Assembly: GCF_021389975.1 (NCBI RefSeq)
Contig: NZ_CP089981.1
Location: forward strand, 5,915,501-5,979,500
Length of the DNA stretch: 64,000 bases
From: Fulvivirga ulvae
Lineage (GTDB): Bacteria; Bacteroidota; Bacteroidia; Cytophagales; Cyclobacteriaceae
Direction of reading: 5' to 3'
Shown: positions 8,149-17,522 of the stretch, piece by piece
Numbering within the stretch: position 1 is the stretch's first letter
Layout of the letters: each line of letters opens with the position of its first letter
The notes under the pieces: model-generated
Seen by the model: only the letters and a program-made list of their open reading frames with translations
What the model was told of the DNA's origin: nothing
The model's database searches: none
Program-made: the position numbers and the translations under genes

Positions 8149-9462
8149 TTACAGGTCAGCTATTTCGGCAACAACAAAGGTACTTCCTCCAACAAATATG
8201 AGATCGTTATGATCTGCCTGGGCTTTTGCTATAGATATGGCCTCGTTCACGTTTTTAACTACTTCACCCTTCAACCCGTACCCGGCAGCCGCATCATGTA
8301 ATTTCTCTGCCTCCAGCGCTCTTGGTATGTCGGCCTGACAAAAGAAATAGTGCCCCTCTTTTGGGAGTATCGTTAATATATCAGAAATGTCCTTATCATT
8401 TACAGCTCCCCAAACCATATAAAGATCCTTATGGGGTGTTGAGGCTATCTGGTTAATAATAAATTCAACACCTGCTTTATTATGTCCAACATCACAAACC
8501 ACCATAGGACAGGTAGACAATACGTGCCATCTTCCTTTCAGGCCTGTTATTGATTTTACATTTTCAATTCCCTGCTTAATGTGTTCCGGTTTGATTTCAA
8601 AACCTCTGGTCCGCAATATATCTATGACCTTTAAGACCCCTGGTATATTTTTAGTTTGATAGTAGCCGGCTGGCTGTATATTTAATGAAATTAGCTTATT
8701 ACTTTCGGAGTATATTATAAGATCACCGGCCTGATCAAAACCGGCAGTGTAGCTATCTCCGGCAAAATACAGATCAGCGTGCCGCTCTGCCGAAATATGT
8801 TCAAACACGTCAGATATCCCTTCTTGTTTTTCGCTAATAACCACAGGTATATGGTCCTTTATGATACCCCCTTTTTCTGTAGCAACTTCCTGAAGTGTGT
8901 TGCCGAGCCACTGCATATGGTCAGCGCTGATATTGGTAATCAAAGATACTTCCGGAATGATCACATTAGTGGAATCAAGCCTGCCTCCCATACCAACTTC
9001 AATCACGGCAATATCGACTTTCTCTACAGCAAAGCAGTCAAATGCCATTCCAACTGTAAGCTCGAAAAATGATGGATGGTGTTCTTCTATAAAGGGGTAC
9101 ACCCTGTTCATAAAGTCTATTACCCTGTCTTCAGGGATCTCCATCCCATTGACCTTTATCCGTTCAGTAAAATTTTTCAGATGCGGAGAAGTATACAAAC
9201 CTGTTTTGTACCCTGCGGATTGCAGTATAGCTGCCAGATAATTAGAGCTGCTTCCTTTCCCGTTAGTACCCGCAATATGTATAGATTTAAACTGATGCTC
9301 AGGGTAACTTAAATACCGGCAAAGGGCCCGGGTATTTGTTAAGTCCTTTTTAAAAGCAGCTCCGCCAATCCTTTGGAACATTGGAAGCTGCGTGTACATG
9401 TAATCCAGCACCTGCTGATAGCTGGAAAAATATGTATTGGAGTATTTATTTATGTCAGACAT
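8149..9462 (-). CDS. folC: Folylpolyglutamate synthase / dihydrofolate synthase
   Basis: A Mur-ligase-like enzyme that adds glutamate to dihydropteroate and/or reduced folates using ATP. The 437-residue protein shows the P-loop GTNGKGS at 65-71, the folate-family SPHLKNFTERI region, the FELTVGMAFDCF helix, the metal-site region EVGMGGRLDSTN and the late DVGHNKAG motif that follows the C-terminal domain boundary. Length is typical (about 420-440). It follows the TonB/ExbD/ExbB operon by 116 bp; CATATTTG (9491-9484), one mismatch from the -7 consensus, may give it its own promoter. Confidence 0.95.
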   Translation of the reverse strand: MSDINKYSNTYFSSYQQVLDYMYTQLPMFQRIGGAAFKKDLTNTRALCRYLSYPEHQFKSIHIAGTNGKGSSSNYLAAILQSAGYKTGLYTSPHLKNFTERIKVNGMEIPEDRVIDFMNRVYPFIEEHHPSFFELTVGMAFDCFAVEKVDIAVIEVGMGGRLDSTNVIIPEVSLITNISADHMQWLGNTLQEVATEKGGIIKDHIPVVISEKQEGISDVFEHISAERHADLYFAGDSYTAGFDQAGDLIIYSESNKLISLNIQPAGYYQTKNIPGVLKVIDILRTRGFEIKPEHIKQGIENVKSITGLKGRWHVLSTCPMVVCDVGHNKAGVEFIINQIASTPHKDLYMVWGAVNDKDISDILTILPKEGHYFFCQADIPRALEAEKLHDAAAGYGLKGEVVKNVNEAISIAKAQADHNDLIFVGGSTFVVAEIADL

Positions 9463-9578
9463 ACGGGCTCACCTCTAAAGCCGCAAATATGCAAATTTCC
9501 CTTACTTGAAAAGCAATCCTTTACAACTATCTTAAAGGGTTTCATGGTATATCCAGAACATTAGTCAGGATAAGAAAA

Positions 9579-10460
9579 TCATTTTGATTTGATAACAAAA
9601 GTAATTTTACCGGTTGACACGGGGGCTACAATGGCGCTACCGGAAGTTTTGCTGAAAGTAAGTTTTTCCACCTCTGCCCTGTAAACTTTTTCCACCGCCG
9701 GGCTTACGCTGCGCTCAAGAGTACGCACCGAAATAATTTCACCCATATCATCAATTCTAATCTCAAATACGATACGTCCATTTTCATTTGAAGTATCATT
9801 TGGCTTTGGTTTAAAATCCCACATCCAGCCGGTCATTTCCAGAGAGGAGCCTCCTCCGCCTCCGGCGTTTCCATAAAGCGCCCGTGAATCCAGTGTACCC
9901 CTTTCATCTCCTTTATCGCCTTCACTGTCTACGTTATCACCATGACTGGTATTCTGGGGTTTATTGCTCTCCCCATCAGTTCCTCTGGCTCCTGACGCGG
10001 GCTTTACAGGGTCTTTGGTTTCAACAGGTTTGGTCTCCGGTTTTTTCTCCTCCTTCTTTTCTTCCTTTACCTCGGGCTTCTTAACTTCCTCTTTCACATC
10101 AGGCACAACCTGCGGGCTCTGCTGTGTGTTGGTAGTGGTTTCTACTACCTCTTCGGTGGGTTCTGACATCTGCTCGGGCTGGCTTTCTTCGACAGGCTCT
10201 AACTCTGCTTCCTCCGGCACTTCTTCGGGAGCGGCTTCTTCTTCACTATCGGTAGTTTCTGCGGGCCTGTCAGGTTGTACTTCGCCGGTTCCCACCTCGC
10301 TTGTCCCAAAATTTAATTCAATGCCATACTCAGGAAGAGGTGGATCAGGCTCTCGCCAGGCTAGAATAAACAAGAATGCGATAAGCAAAAGCGCATGCAA
10401 GCCTGCTGAAACCATTATGCCTACTTTTCTGTTTCTTTTTTCTTCTTCCCGCTCTTCCAT
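9579..10460 (-). CDS. TonB/TolA-like energy transducer
   Basis: A 293-residue protein with a short basic N-terminus, one membrane anchor at about 14-35 and a long Pro/Glu/Lys-rich periplasmic spacer (about 38-150). A Gly/Asp-rich segment follows, then a compact C-terminal domain (about 225-293) with GRIVFEIRIDDMGEI typical of TonB-like C-termini. It should carry proton-motive energy from the ExbB/ExbD motor across the periplasm. The gene begins 8 bp after exbD ends. It differs from canonical TonB in the diverged end, so a TolA-like role in envelope integrity is as likely as receptor energising. Confidence 0.82.
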   Translation of the reverse strand: MEEREEEKRNRKVGIMVSAGLHALLLIAFLFILAWREPDPPLPEYGIELNFGTSEVGTGEVQPDRPAETTDSEEEAAPEEVPEEAELEPVEESQPEQMSEPTEEVVETTTNTQQSPQVVPDVKEEVKKPEVKEEKKEEKKPETKPVETKDPVKPASGARGTDGESNKPQNTSHGDNVDSEGDKGDERGTLDSRALYGNAGGGGGSSLEMTGWMWDFKPKPNDTSNENGRIVFEIRIDDMGEIISVRTLERSVSPAVEKVYRAEVEKLTFSKTSGSAIVAPVSTGKITFVIKSK

Positions 10461-10468
10461 GGGTTTAT

Positions 10469-10858
10469 TTAATTCGGTTTTGTTGCTATAGATACCTTAG
10501 CCTCAAGGGCTGTGGCAATACCTGCTACATTAACCAAGTGCTGTGTTGGCACACTTTCGTCGATATGTAGTACAACCACACCATCAGTACCTTTTAACTT
10601 GCTTTTTAGTTCCCCTTCCAGCATTCCTTTACTCACCTTCTTATCATTCACATAATAATCCAGGTTTTTGGTAATAGTCACCGAAACCTTCTGGAGTTCT
10701 ACCGTAGATGCCCGGCTGGTGGGCAGGTTGACCGGCAAACCTGATGGAGTAATGAAAGATGAAGTAAGCATAAAGAATATAAGCAACAAAAATATGATGT
10801 CAGTCATGGATGACATGCTGAACATTGGCTCTACTGTATGTTTTGATCTTAATGCCAT
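10469..10858 (-). CDS. exbD: ExbD/TolR-family proton-channel subunit
   Basis: 129 residues: a cytoplasmic tail, one membrane span (about 18-36) carrying Asp20 in SSMTDIIFLLLIFF, the proton-carrying acidic residue of the family, and a periplasmic domain. It pairs with the ExbB homologue encoded upstream (106-bp gap) and the TonB-like protein downstream (8-bp gap). Family membership is clear; Exb versus Tol assignment cannot be made from sequence alone. Confidence 0.92.
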   Translation of the reverse strand: MALRSKHTVEPMFSMSSMTDIIFLLLIFFMLTSSFITPSGLPVNLPTSRASTVELQKVSVTITKNLDYYVNDKKVSKGMLEGELKSKLKGTDGVVVLHIDESVPTQHLVNVAGIATALEAKVSIATKPN

Positions 10859-10964
10859 TTTTTCAATTTCTTGGTTCTCAGCTATAATTCCGAGTCAGCG
10901 GCTCTTTAGTCATCAGTTTCATCTGTACATACCAGCCGAGTCCCGTGATAATGTGAACAATGAT

Positions 10965-11651
10965 CTATCTCGGCTCCTGTAAGAGGTCAATAAAGTCTAC
11001 AGAACTGTACTCCATTTTATGCACCACTTTTTGAACGCGTGTAACGAGATAGTTGTATCCCAGGTAAGCCAGTATGCCTACAAACAAACCTGCCGCAGTG
11101 GTAACCATAGCTGTGTAAATACCTTCTGAAAGTAACTTGGGACTTACAGAGCCTTCTTCATTGGCGATAGCAATAAATGCATCGATCATACCAATTACAG
11201 TTCCAAGAAACCCCAGCATAGGAGCCGATCCTGAAATTGTGGCCAGTAATGAGAGGTTTTTCTCTAACTTAAAAATCTCAATTTTACCTACATTTTCGAT
11301 ACTCACCTCAATATTCTTTAGCGGGCTGCCGATCCTTGATATGCCCTTTTCAATCATTCTGGCAGTCGGTGAATCATATTCATGGCAAAGTACTTTGGCT
11401 CCACTGATATCACCTTTCTCAACCATGCTCCTGATCTTCCCCATAAACGCTTCCGGGGTTTTGGATGCTTTGTTTATGGTAAGTACACGTTCTACAAAAA
11501 TATAAACTGCCGCAATCGACAGGATCAGAAGGGGTATCATCATAAAACCTCCTTTAAAAAGGAGGTCCAGAACTGATTCGGATTTGAGTTCTTCGCTCAC
11601 TCCGGATGTATCTACGCTAGTTGTAATCTGCGCTAATATCGCTAAAATCAT
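10965..11651 (-). CDS. exbB: ExbB/TolQ/MotA-family proton-channel protein
   Basis: 228 residues with three membrane spans (about 32-55, 140-165 and 178-205). The conserved GSAPMLGFLGTVIGMIDAF segment and the later TAMVTTAAGLFVGI span line the proton path in this family. It forms the inner-membrane motor with ExbD. Only 1 bp separates it from the stop of the SPOR-domain gene, so the two are co-translated. The intervening 10859-10964 segment before exbD holds no gene. Confidence 0.93.
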   Translation of the reverse strand: MILAILAQITTSVDTSGVSEELKSESVLDLLFKGGFMMIPLLILSIAAVYIFVERVLTINKASKTPEAFMGKIRSMVEKGDISGAKVLCHEYDSPTARMIEKGISRIGSPLKNIEVSIENVGKIEIFKLEKNLSLLATISGSAPMLGFLGTVIGMIDAFIAIANEEGSVSPKLLSEGIYTAMVTTAAGLFVGILAYLGYNYLVTRVQKVVHKMEYSSVDFIDLLQEPR

Positions 11652-11652
11652 A

Positions 11653-12498
11653 TTAATATTTAATTACCCAAACACCATCACCATACTGACCTCTCAGGTC
11701 TGTTGCAGATGCTTCTGCTGCAGCCCAGGTATCATGGTTTTCTACCGCTATTCTATGAAATTTACTGTTTCCAAAAGGTTCTATTATGGTTGTACTTACA
11801 CCTCCCTTACTCAGCTTTTTGGCATGGTCCATGGCCAGGTCTTCATCAATAGCACTAGCAATTACTACATAGTAACGGCCTGTTCGTGAAGAAATTGTTT
11901 CGATATTACCAATTTTAGGTTCCGCTTCTTCTGCCGCTAACCGGGCTTCCTCCTCCCGCTGCGCCTGCTCACGCTCAAGCCTCTCACGCTCTCTTTGGGC
12001 TTCGGCCTCCCGTTGCTTCTGCTCTTCCATTCGCTTCTGCTGCTCCAGTTTAGCTTTTTGTTCAGCTTCCCTGGCCGGCTGATAAAAGCCAAACCACCAA
12101 ACAGCTGCTCCTGCAAGTAATAGCACAAATACCAAAGCCAGAACTTTTGGCATTATTGAATTATCTTTTGGAGGCTTATAACTTCCTGGCACATAAGCAC
12201 TTTCCGACTCCACATGTGGTTCTTCATAGGTACTGGAATAATCATCTGGCTCGTCCTCTTGGGTGTACGAGTCTTCCTGCGTATAAGAATCTTCCGTTTC
12301 AGTATATGAATAAGTCTGATCAGACTCAGGCTCCTCTGTATTTTCCTCTTCATCCGGGGTATCCTCATCCCTGTCCAGTGGTTGATAATCTACATCGGGC
12401 AAACCAAAACTATCATCCGCTTCGTTAAAATCATCCCCTGAACCTTTATTTATATTATCGTTATCTTCTATCTCGTCGTTTTTATCTTTCTTAGCCAT
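11653..12498 (-). CDS. Membrane-anchored SPOR-domain protein
   Basis: 281 residues. A very acidic cytoplasmic region (about 1-115; many Glu/Asp/Tyr/Thr) precedes one membrane span (about 118-140) and a Glu/Arg/Gln-rich coiled coil (about 145-195). A C-terminal SPOR domain (about 203-281; GRYYVVIASAIDEDLAMDHA region) follows. SPOR domains bind peptidoglycan stripped of peptide stems, often at division sites. The start MAKKDKNDE at 12498 is preferred over an upstream frame from 12579 because a promoter lies at 12565-12536 between the two. First gene of the SPOR-exbB-exbD-tonB operon, which suggests an envelope-motor complex near peptidoglycan. Confidence 0.9.
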   Translation of the reverse strand: MAKKDKNDEIEDNDNINKGSGDDFNEADDSFGLPDVDYQPLDRDEDTPDEEENTEEPESDQTYSYTETEDSYTQEDSYTQEDEPDDYSSTYEEPHVESESAYVPGSYKPPKDNSIMPKVLALVFVLLLAGAAVWWFGFYQPAREAEQKAKLEQQKRMEEQKQREAEAQRERERLEREQAQREEEARLAAEEAEPKIGNIETISSRTGRYYVVIASAIDEDLAMDHAKKLSKGGVSTTIIEPFGNSKFHRIAVENHDTWAAAEASATDLRGQYGDGVWVIKY

Positions 12499-12535
12499 GG
12501 TTGAATTTTTAATAGTTGCCTTAAACTTGGTCTTA

Positions 12536-12565
12536 CAAAAATAATTTAATTTTTCACTGTGGCAA
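12536..12565 (-). promoter_or_regulatory. Promoter of the SPOR-exbB-exbD-tonB operon
   Basis: TTG (12565-12563), a 19-bp spacer and TATTTTTG (12543-12536) match the Bacteroidota -33/-7 pattern exactly. Transcription would begin near 12529, about 30 nt before the chosen start at 12498. Confidence 0.65.
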
Positions 12566-12644
12566 ACTACACGATACAAACTATCATTTTGCTACAATAC
12601 TCCCAATATAGGAATATTAATTCATTTAAAATCTACTAAATAGG

Positions 12645-14303
12645 CTAAAAACTATAAGTCAGACCTGCCATAAACTGCAACCCCCGTGACGGATAATGGT
12701 AGTAAACCTCATATTCTTTTGAAAAGATATTATTGAATTGCAGGAAAACAGATACCTGGTCTGACACCAGATAATCGGTTTTAAAATTAAGATCAAAAAG
12801 TGCATCAAGTTTTACAGCATCTCCTGTTTCCGTATCCCTGGCCATAATTCCTCCCATAGCGTATGCTTCCGCAGTAAAAAGAAATTTATCGAACAAATTA
12901 TAACTGGCCAGAGATGATATCTTATAATTTGGCTTGTGCCAGGCTTCTTCAACTTCATCCACTGCATAACCCCAATAATCGCCCCTGGCAGTTAACCTGA
13001 ACCTTTCTTCTGTATTGAGGCTTATTTGACCAAAAATATTAAATACTGCGGTGTTGCCGGTATCGTATATAACATCAAACTTGGACTGATCAGCAGGTGA
13101 GTTAATAAAGTAATACATGTTTTTATAGTTGGCCGCACTAAAGCCTGCTCCAAAGCCAAGTTTACTGCTTAATTTACCATTAATCCCTCCATATAAATCA
13201 AATGTTTTATTTGTATGGTAAATATTGATGTTAGCATCTACAAAGGGATTTTCCTCTGAAAAGGTTTTTAATGTATTCTTTTTAATGTCACCACCAATAC
13301 CTGCATACAACTCTACACTTTCCGACAAAGGATAGCTCGCCTTTGCGGTTGGATAAAAATGCATTTTATCCGAATCACCCAGCGTATCATTTTCATAAAC
13401 TGCATTAAAACCTGCTTCAATTTTAAACCCTTCATACTCAAATCCGAATGCAGGCCTTAAACGAAATAAATTACGGGCGTCTTTCTCCACAAGGTCATCC
13501 TCCCTGTTAATAGTTTCCAGGTCTGCGCCAAGCCTGACAAACGACTGATCACTTAGCGCATACTCCAGCTTAATATTGAGTTGTGCATCAGTTTCTGAGG
13601 CATCCCTGTTATCCTTCAAATAATCAAACCTCACTCCGGTATTATATTTGAAATCAGACTTCTCCTCGGTGTTCGACACACTACCTTTGAGGTAATAATT
13701 GTTATAGAATTGCTTAAGTGTATCTGAATCCACCTCTTGCCCTTCAGGATATCCGTAAAAATGATACAGTCTTTGGTTAAAGCCTATGTCGCCGCTGAAA
13801 GTAGCCTTTTTAGTAAAGTACTTTCCAAACAGGTCAACATCTATTTTACCAGACCCTGAGTTATCATCATCCACCGGCCCTTTCTTAGAATGTAAGTAAT
13901 TAAAGTGTGCTCCATAACTATATTCTTTACTCCTTTTACTATTAAAGAAACCCTCAACATATGGAGTGGTATAGTTACCAAATCCTGCTTTTACATAATT
14001 ACCATAAAGCTTAGACAATCGCTCATCCTTAATTCTCAAAGGCCTCACCCTTACATTCAGGTCAGGCAGGTCAAAGTTTATATTGTTATAAAAGTATTCG
14101 ATTTCCTGTTTTCCCACATCAACGGTTGTCGGAGGGATTTTCTCAAAATTTCGGCTTGCAGCAGGTAATTTGATCTCACGGTCCTTAACGATCTCTATCT
14201 CTACATTTTCAATCTCGCCATCGTTTTCCCATCCATCCTGAGCGGACAATGTAAGCGGAGCTAACAGTAAAATTGCCCCTATATATCTTTCAAAATATCT
14301 CAT
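12645..14303 (-). CDS. Outer-membrane beta-barrel protein
   Basis: 552 residues with a signal peptide (cleavage after TLSAQ, about residue 22). A short acidic periplasmic segment precedes a long series of alternating amphipathic strands rich in Tyr/Phe/Asn, ending in FMAGLTYSF, the C-terminal aromatic typical of barrel insertion. It resembles the barrel part of TonB-dependent receptors but I see no plug domain. It lies 41 bp downstream of the TPR gene, and the TonB/ExbBD operon follows. Substrate unknown; a partner of the neighbouring TPR protein is plausible. Confidence 0.82.
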   Translation of the reverse strand: MRYFERYIGAILLLAPLTLSAQDGWENDGEIENVEIEIVKDREIKLPAASRNFEKIPPTTVDVGKQEIEYFYNNINFDLPDLNVRVRPLRIKDERLSKLYGNYVKAGFGNYTTPYVEGFFNSKRSKEYSYGAHFNYLHSKKGPVDDDNSGSGKIDVDLFGKYFTKKATFSGDIGFNQRLYHFYGYPEGQEVDSDTLKQFYNNYYLKGSVSNTEEKSDFKYNTGVRFDYLKDNRDASETDAQLNIKLEYALSDQSFVRLGADLETINREDDLVEKDARNLFRLRPAFGFEYEGFKIEAGFNAVYENDTLGDSDKMHFYPTAKASYPLSESVELYAGIGGDIKKNTLKTFSEENPFVDANINIYHTNKTFDLYGGINGKLSSKLGFGAGFSAANYKNMYYFINSPADQSKFDVIYDTGNTAVFNIFGQISLNTEERFRLTARGDYWGYAVDEVEEAWHKPNYKISSLASYNLFDKFLFTAEAYAMGGIMARDTETGDAVKLDALFDLNFKTDYLVSDQVSVFLQFNNIFSKEYEVYYHYPSRGLQFMAGLTYSF

Positions 14304-14344
14304 TTTTCAGTGATAGATTTTATCTATAACAAACACTTAAGTTA

Positions 14345-17300
14345 TTAATTTTCAATATCTTTTATATCAATAGTTAAACTATCAGATTCATCAATTTTAC
14401 TACTATCTTTGGTCTTCTGCATCTGTTCTATTTCTATTAGCTTAGCTTTAGCCTTCATACGGATATGTTCCAAAGGAAAGTTTTCAATAATCGATTTCAG
14501 TGTACCTTTGGCCTGAAAATAATCCCCCAAAGCCGCGTAATTATCTGCCAGCAACAGATAGGCCTTTCCTACCCATTCTTCATAAATATTAAAGCTGTTA
14601 TTAATCTCTATAAGAGCTTCTACTGACTGTTGATATTGCTTGTTGTTGTAAAATATTTGTCCCAATAAATATTGAGCTTCCGCGCCATGTTCATCTTTAG
14701 CCGTATTGAGCGTATTCAAAAATTCGTCTTTGGCATCTTCATAATTGCCCTTTGCATAGGCAGCCTTACCCAAATAAAGAGATGCCTTATTCTGCGAGCT
14801 GATATTTACATTACCTTTTTCCAAAATAATGTTAGCATAATGGTTTGTTGAATCATATTTTCCAAGGAGATAGTAAGATTCCATCAGTCCGGCCCAACCG
14901 TAATACTGTTCCTTTTTACTGTTCGCGGCACTAACCAAACGATAGTAGAAATAGGCTGCATTTTCATACCTGCCTGCCCTGTATTCGATTTCGGCAATTC
15001 GATGAATAATACGGCTTAACTGATTAGACGTGCCTTTTGCCAAAAGGTCATTATACACTTCAAGTGCTTTGTCAAACTCGCTTAAGCGATAATATGACTC
15101 TGCTATATAATACTTTGCCTCCGGCACCTTTGGGTTGTCAGGGTAATTGCGGACATAGTCCCTGAATGAAGCAATAGACTTCTGATAATCAAGGTTAAAA
15201 TATTGGTTTTTGGCAGTTTCAAACTCCACATTTTCAATTCCTTTTTTCTCAGGGTTTGCCTTTTTGAATTGCGTTAGATAGCCCTCAAATTCAGCTGACT
15301 TGTTTTGAATATTAAGCACTTCCTGCAAGGGTAATAGCACTTCGGAAGCTATTGAGTGTGTTGGATATGTATCCAGTATTTTCTTGTAATCGCTTATAGA
15401 TTTGTCATATTGCTTCAGGTTGTAATAGGAAGAAGCTCTTCTCATATACGCATACGGCGTATACTGACTCGAAGATCGCTGAGAAATCAAACTGGAAAAA
15501 CCGTTAACCGCCTCTTCATAAAGTCCTTTCTCAAAATTCAACTGGGCTTTCTGAAACAAGGCATCATCATAATATCTTGACCGCGAATAGTTATTAATGA
15601 TGAAATCATATCGCTCTCCGGCCAAAGCCACATTTCCCTGAATACCCAATACAATCCCTGCCTGTAACTGTGCATAATCATTATCTACCTTATTAAACTT
15701 AATGGCCTGATTATAATACCTTAGTGCGTTATCATATGATTTGGATACGTAGTAGCAATCCGCCAGTCGCAACAAAGCATCGTCATAGTATAATTTATCG
15801 TTTGCCGGCTCAAGCTGAGTGACATACTCTTTGAAATGTACCAATGCCTTACCGTACGCCTTTGTATTATAATAGGCATATCCAAGCCCATACCTTGCCT
15901 TCAGACCAGAGGAAGAGCTTCTTGCATAGGGGTTACCAATAATGGCCTGATAATGTCCAATGGCCTCTTCGTACCTCTGCCCTACCGAATACGCCTCAGC
16001 AGCCCATAAATTGGCCATAGATACATACTCAGGATCTATGGGGTGTTTCAGAGACTTTTTAAACAAATCTATTGATTGGCGGTAATCACCCTTATTAAAA
16101 AGCTCTGCTCCTTTGAAATAAGTTGCTTTTTGATATACCTTCTCCATGCTTTTATTCATGGACCGCATATTTTCAATATGCTCGATGGCAAGGTTATAAT
16201 TATTACTGTTGAGATAGGCTTCTGAAAGCAGGTCATTTACCTCATCAATATGACTGCTCTTCGGGTAATTGGTTATAAACAACCGGAAAGCTTCAATAGC
16301 ATCTTCAGAACGCCCCAGGTCATAATTGATCTTTCCGTACTGATAAGCTCCTTCTTCCCGTAAGTTCATACTTATTTTGTTCTTTCTTGCATTATCAAAT
16401 GCTGTAAGCGCATAAAGCTTGTTTCCCTCCTTCAAATAGAGTATACCTAAATAATACGAGGCGTATATTCCTATACTGTCACGGTCGGAAGCCGCATGCT
16501 TTAAATTGTTTATAGCCTCTTCGTTATTTCCCAACCGATAATTAACATATCCTGCACGATAGCGTATGTCAGCGGATGGGTTATTGATCTGATCGTTATA
16601 CAGGGCATAGTATTCCGCTGCCTGCTTAAAATTCCCTTTATTAAGATAGGCATCTGCCGTAAGCAAATAAAAGTCCTTTTGATTGACACTTCCGGAAGCA
16701 GCCAAAACCTTTTTGCTATACGCAATGAGGTCATCGTATCGTTTCTGCTTATAATAGGCATTGGCTATCATCCCCGGGACTACTGATTTATAAGCTTCGC
16801 TCTGCTCTGCTCTTTCAAGGTCTGCTATGGCTTTGTCGTATTCACCATTCTCATACTCAATATAGCCGGCATAGTAGCTCGATGCTGCTGCATATGGGGT
16901 AGTCTGCCTTTTGAGTACATTAAAGTAATTTAATGCTTCATTGAATTCCTGCTGACTAAAGTGAGCATAACCTAGCTTAAAACGGGTTTCCTGTCGCTGC
17001 TTCTCGGTAACCAAAGAGAGGTTAACTTTCGAAAGGTATTTTACTGCTTTATTATAATTCTTCTGCGCAAAGTAAAAATTACCTAACTCAAGATAGGCAA
17101 CAGCAGCTTTGGGATGGTTCTGGTGTTTACGTATAAAGTCCTCTATAAGCTTTTCTCCGTCACTATGGTAAAGGCTTAGAGCGCTAAAGGCTATGTAATA
17201 CTCTGCATCAATTTTCCGAATATCATCATCAGATTGTTCTACAAATCGCTCGAAACTCTCCCTGGCGGCAGTATAGTCCGATTTATCCAGCAATTCAAGG

Positions 17301-17404
17301 CCTTTTCTGAAGAGTGTATTTGATTCAGATTGGTATACTGTGTTCTGGCTCCATGCGGAAATGCTTATGAAAGCAAGAAACACAAGACTATATTTTAATC
17401 GCAT
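14345..17404 (-). CDS. Large periplasmic TPR-repeat protein
   Basis: 1019 residues beginning with a signal peptide (cleavage near AWSQ, residue 20). The rest is tetratricopeptide helix pairs recurring about every 34-37 residues, with repeated A-YY-G-IEY-G-YDKAI type patterns. The tail (about 990-1019) is Lys/Asp/Ser-rich. It is a protein-protein scaffold, probably periplasmic or at the outer membrane. Synteny with a barrel protein and the SPOR/ExbB/ExbD/TonB set resembles the logic of Tol-Pal with CpoB, but at far larger size; this comparison is inference. Probably co-transcribed with the barrel gene. Confidence 0.85.
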   Translation of the reverse strand: MRLKYSLVFLAFISISAWSQNTVYQSESNTLFRKGLELLDKSDYTAARESFERFVEQSDDDIRKIDAEYYIAFSALSLYHSDGEKLIEDFIRKHQNHPKAAVAYLELGNFYFAQKNYNKAVKYLSKVNLSLVTEKQRQETRFKLGYAHFSQQEFNEALNYFNVLKRQTTPYAAASSYYAGYIEYENGEYDKAIADLERAEQSEAYKSVVPGMIANAYYKQKRYDDLIAYSKKVLAASGSVNQKDFYLLTADAYLNKGNFKQAAEYYALYNDQINNPSADIRYRAGYVNYRLGNNEEAINNLKHAASDRDSIGIYASYYLGILYLKEGNKLYALTAFDNARKNKISMNLREEGAYQYGKINYDLGRSEDAIEAFRLFITNYPKSSHIDEVNDLLSEAYLNSNNYNLAIEHIENMRSMNKSMEKVYQKATYFKGAELFNKGDYRQSIDLFKKSLKHPIDPEYVSMANLWAAEAYSVGQRYEEAIGHYQAIIGNPYARSSSSGLKARYGLGYAYYNTKAYGKALVHFKEYVTQLEPANDKLYYDDALLRLADCYYVSKSYDNALRYYNQAIKFNKVDNDYAQLQAGIVLGIQGNVALAGERYDFIINNYSRSRYYDDALFQKAQLNFEKGLYEEAVNGFSSLISQRSSSQYTPYAYMRRASSYYNLKQYDKSISDYKKILDTYPTHSIASEVLLPLQEVLNIQNKSAEFEGYLTQFKKANPEKKGIENVEFETAKNQYFNLDYQKSIASFRDYVRNYPDNPKVPEAKYYIAESYYRLSEFDKALEVYNDLLAKGTSNQLSRIIHRIAEIEYRAGRYENAAYFYYRLVSAANSKKEQYYGWAGLMESYYLLGKYDSTNHYANIILEKGNVNISSQNKASLYLGKAAYAKGNYEDAKDEFLNTLNTAKDEHGAEAQYLLGQIFYNNKQYQQSVEALIEINNSFNIYEEWVGKAYLLLADNYAALGDYFQAKGTLKSIIENFPLEHIRMKAKAKLIEIEQMQKTKDSSKIDESDSLTIDIKDIEN

Positions 17405-17522
17405 CTATTTGTTATTCTTTTTTGATAATAAAAAGACAAGCTTTCTCTATAAACGAAACAATTACAAAAAGTTATTTACTGCTATAATAAAATAGTTAGG
17501 CTACGGCATTAAAGCCCGCATA

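Noticed and set aside
12499..12579. Longer N-terminus of the SPOR protein
   Set aside because: An exact -33/-7 promoter lies inside this extension, and MAKKDKNDE is a more natural start.
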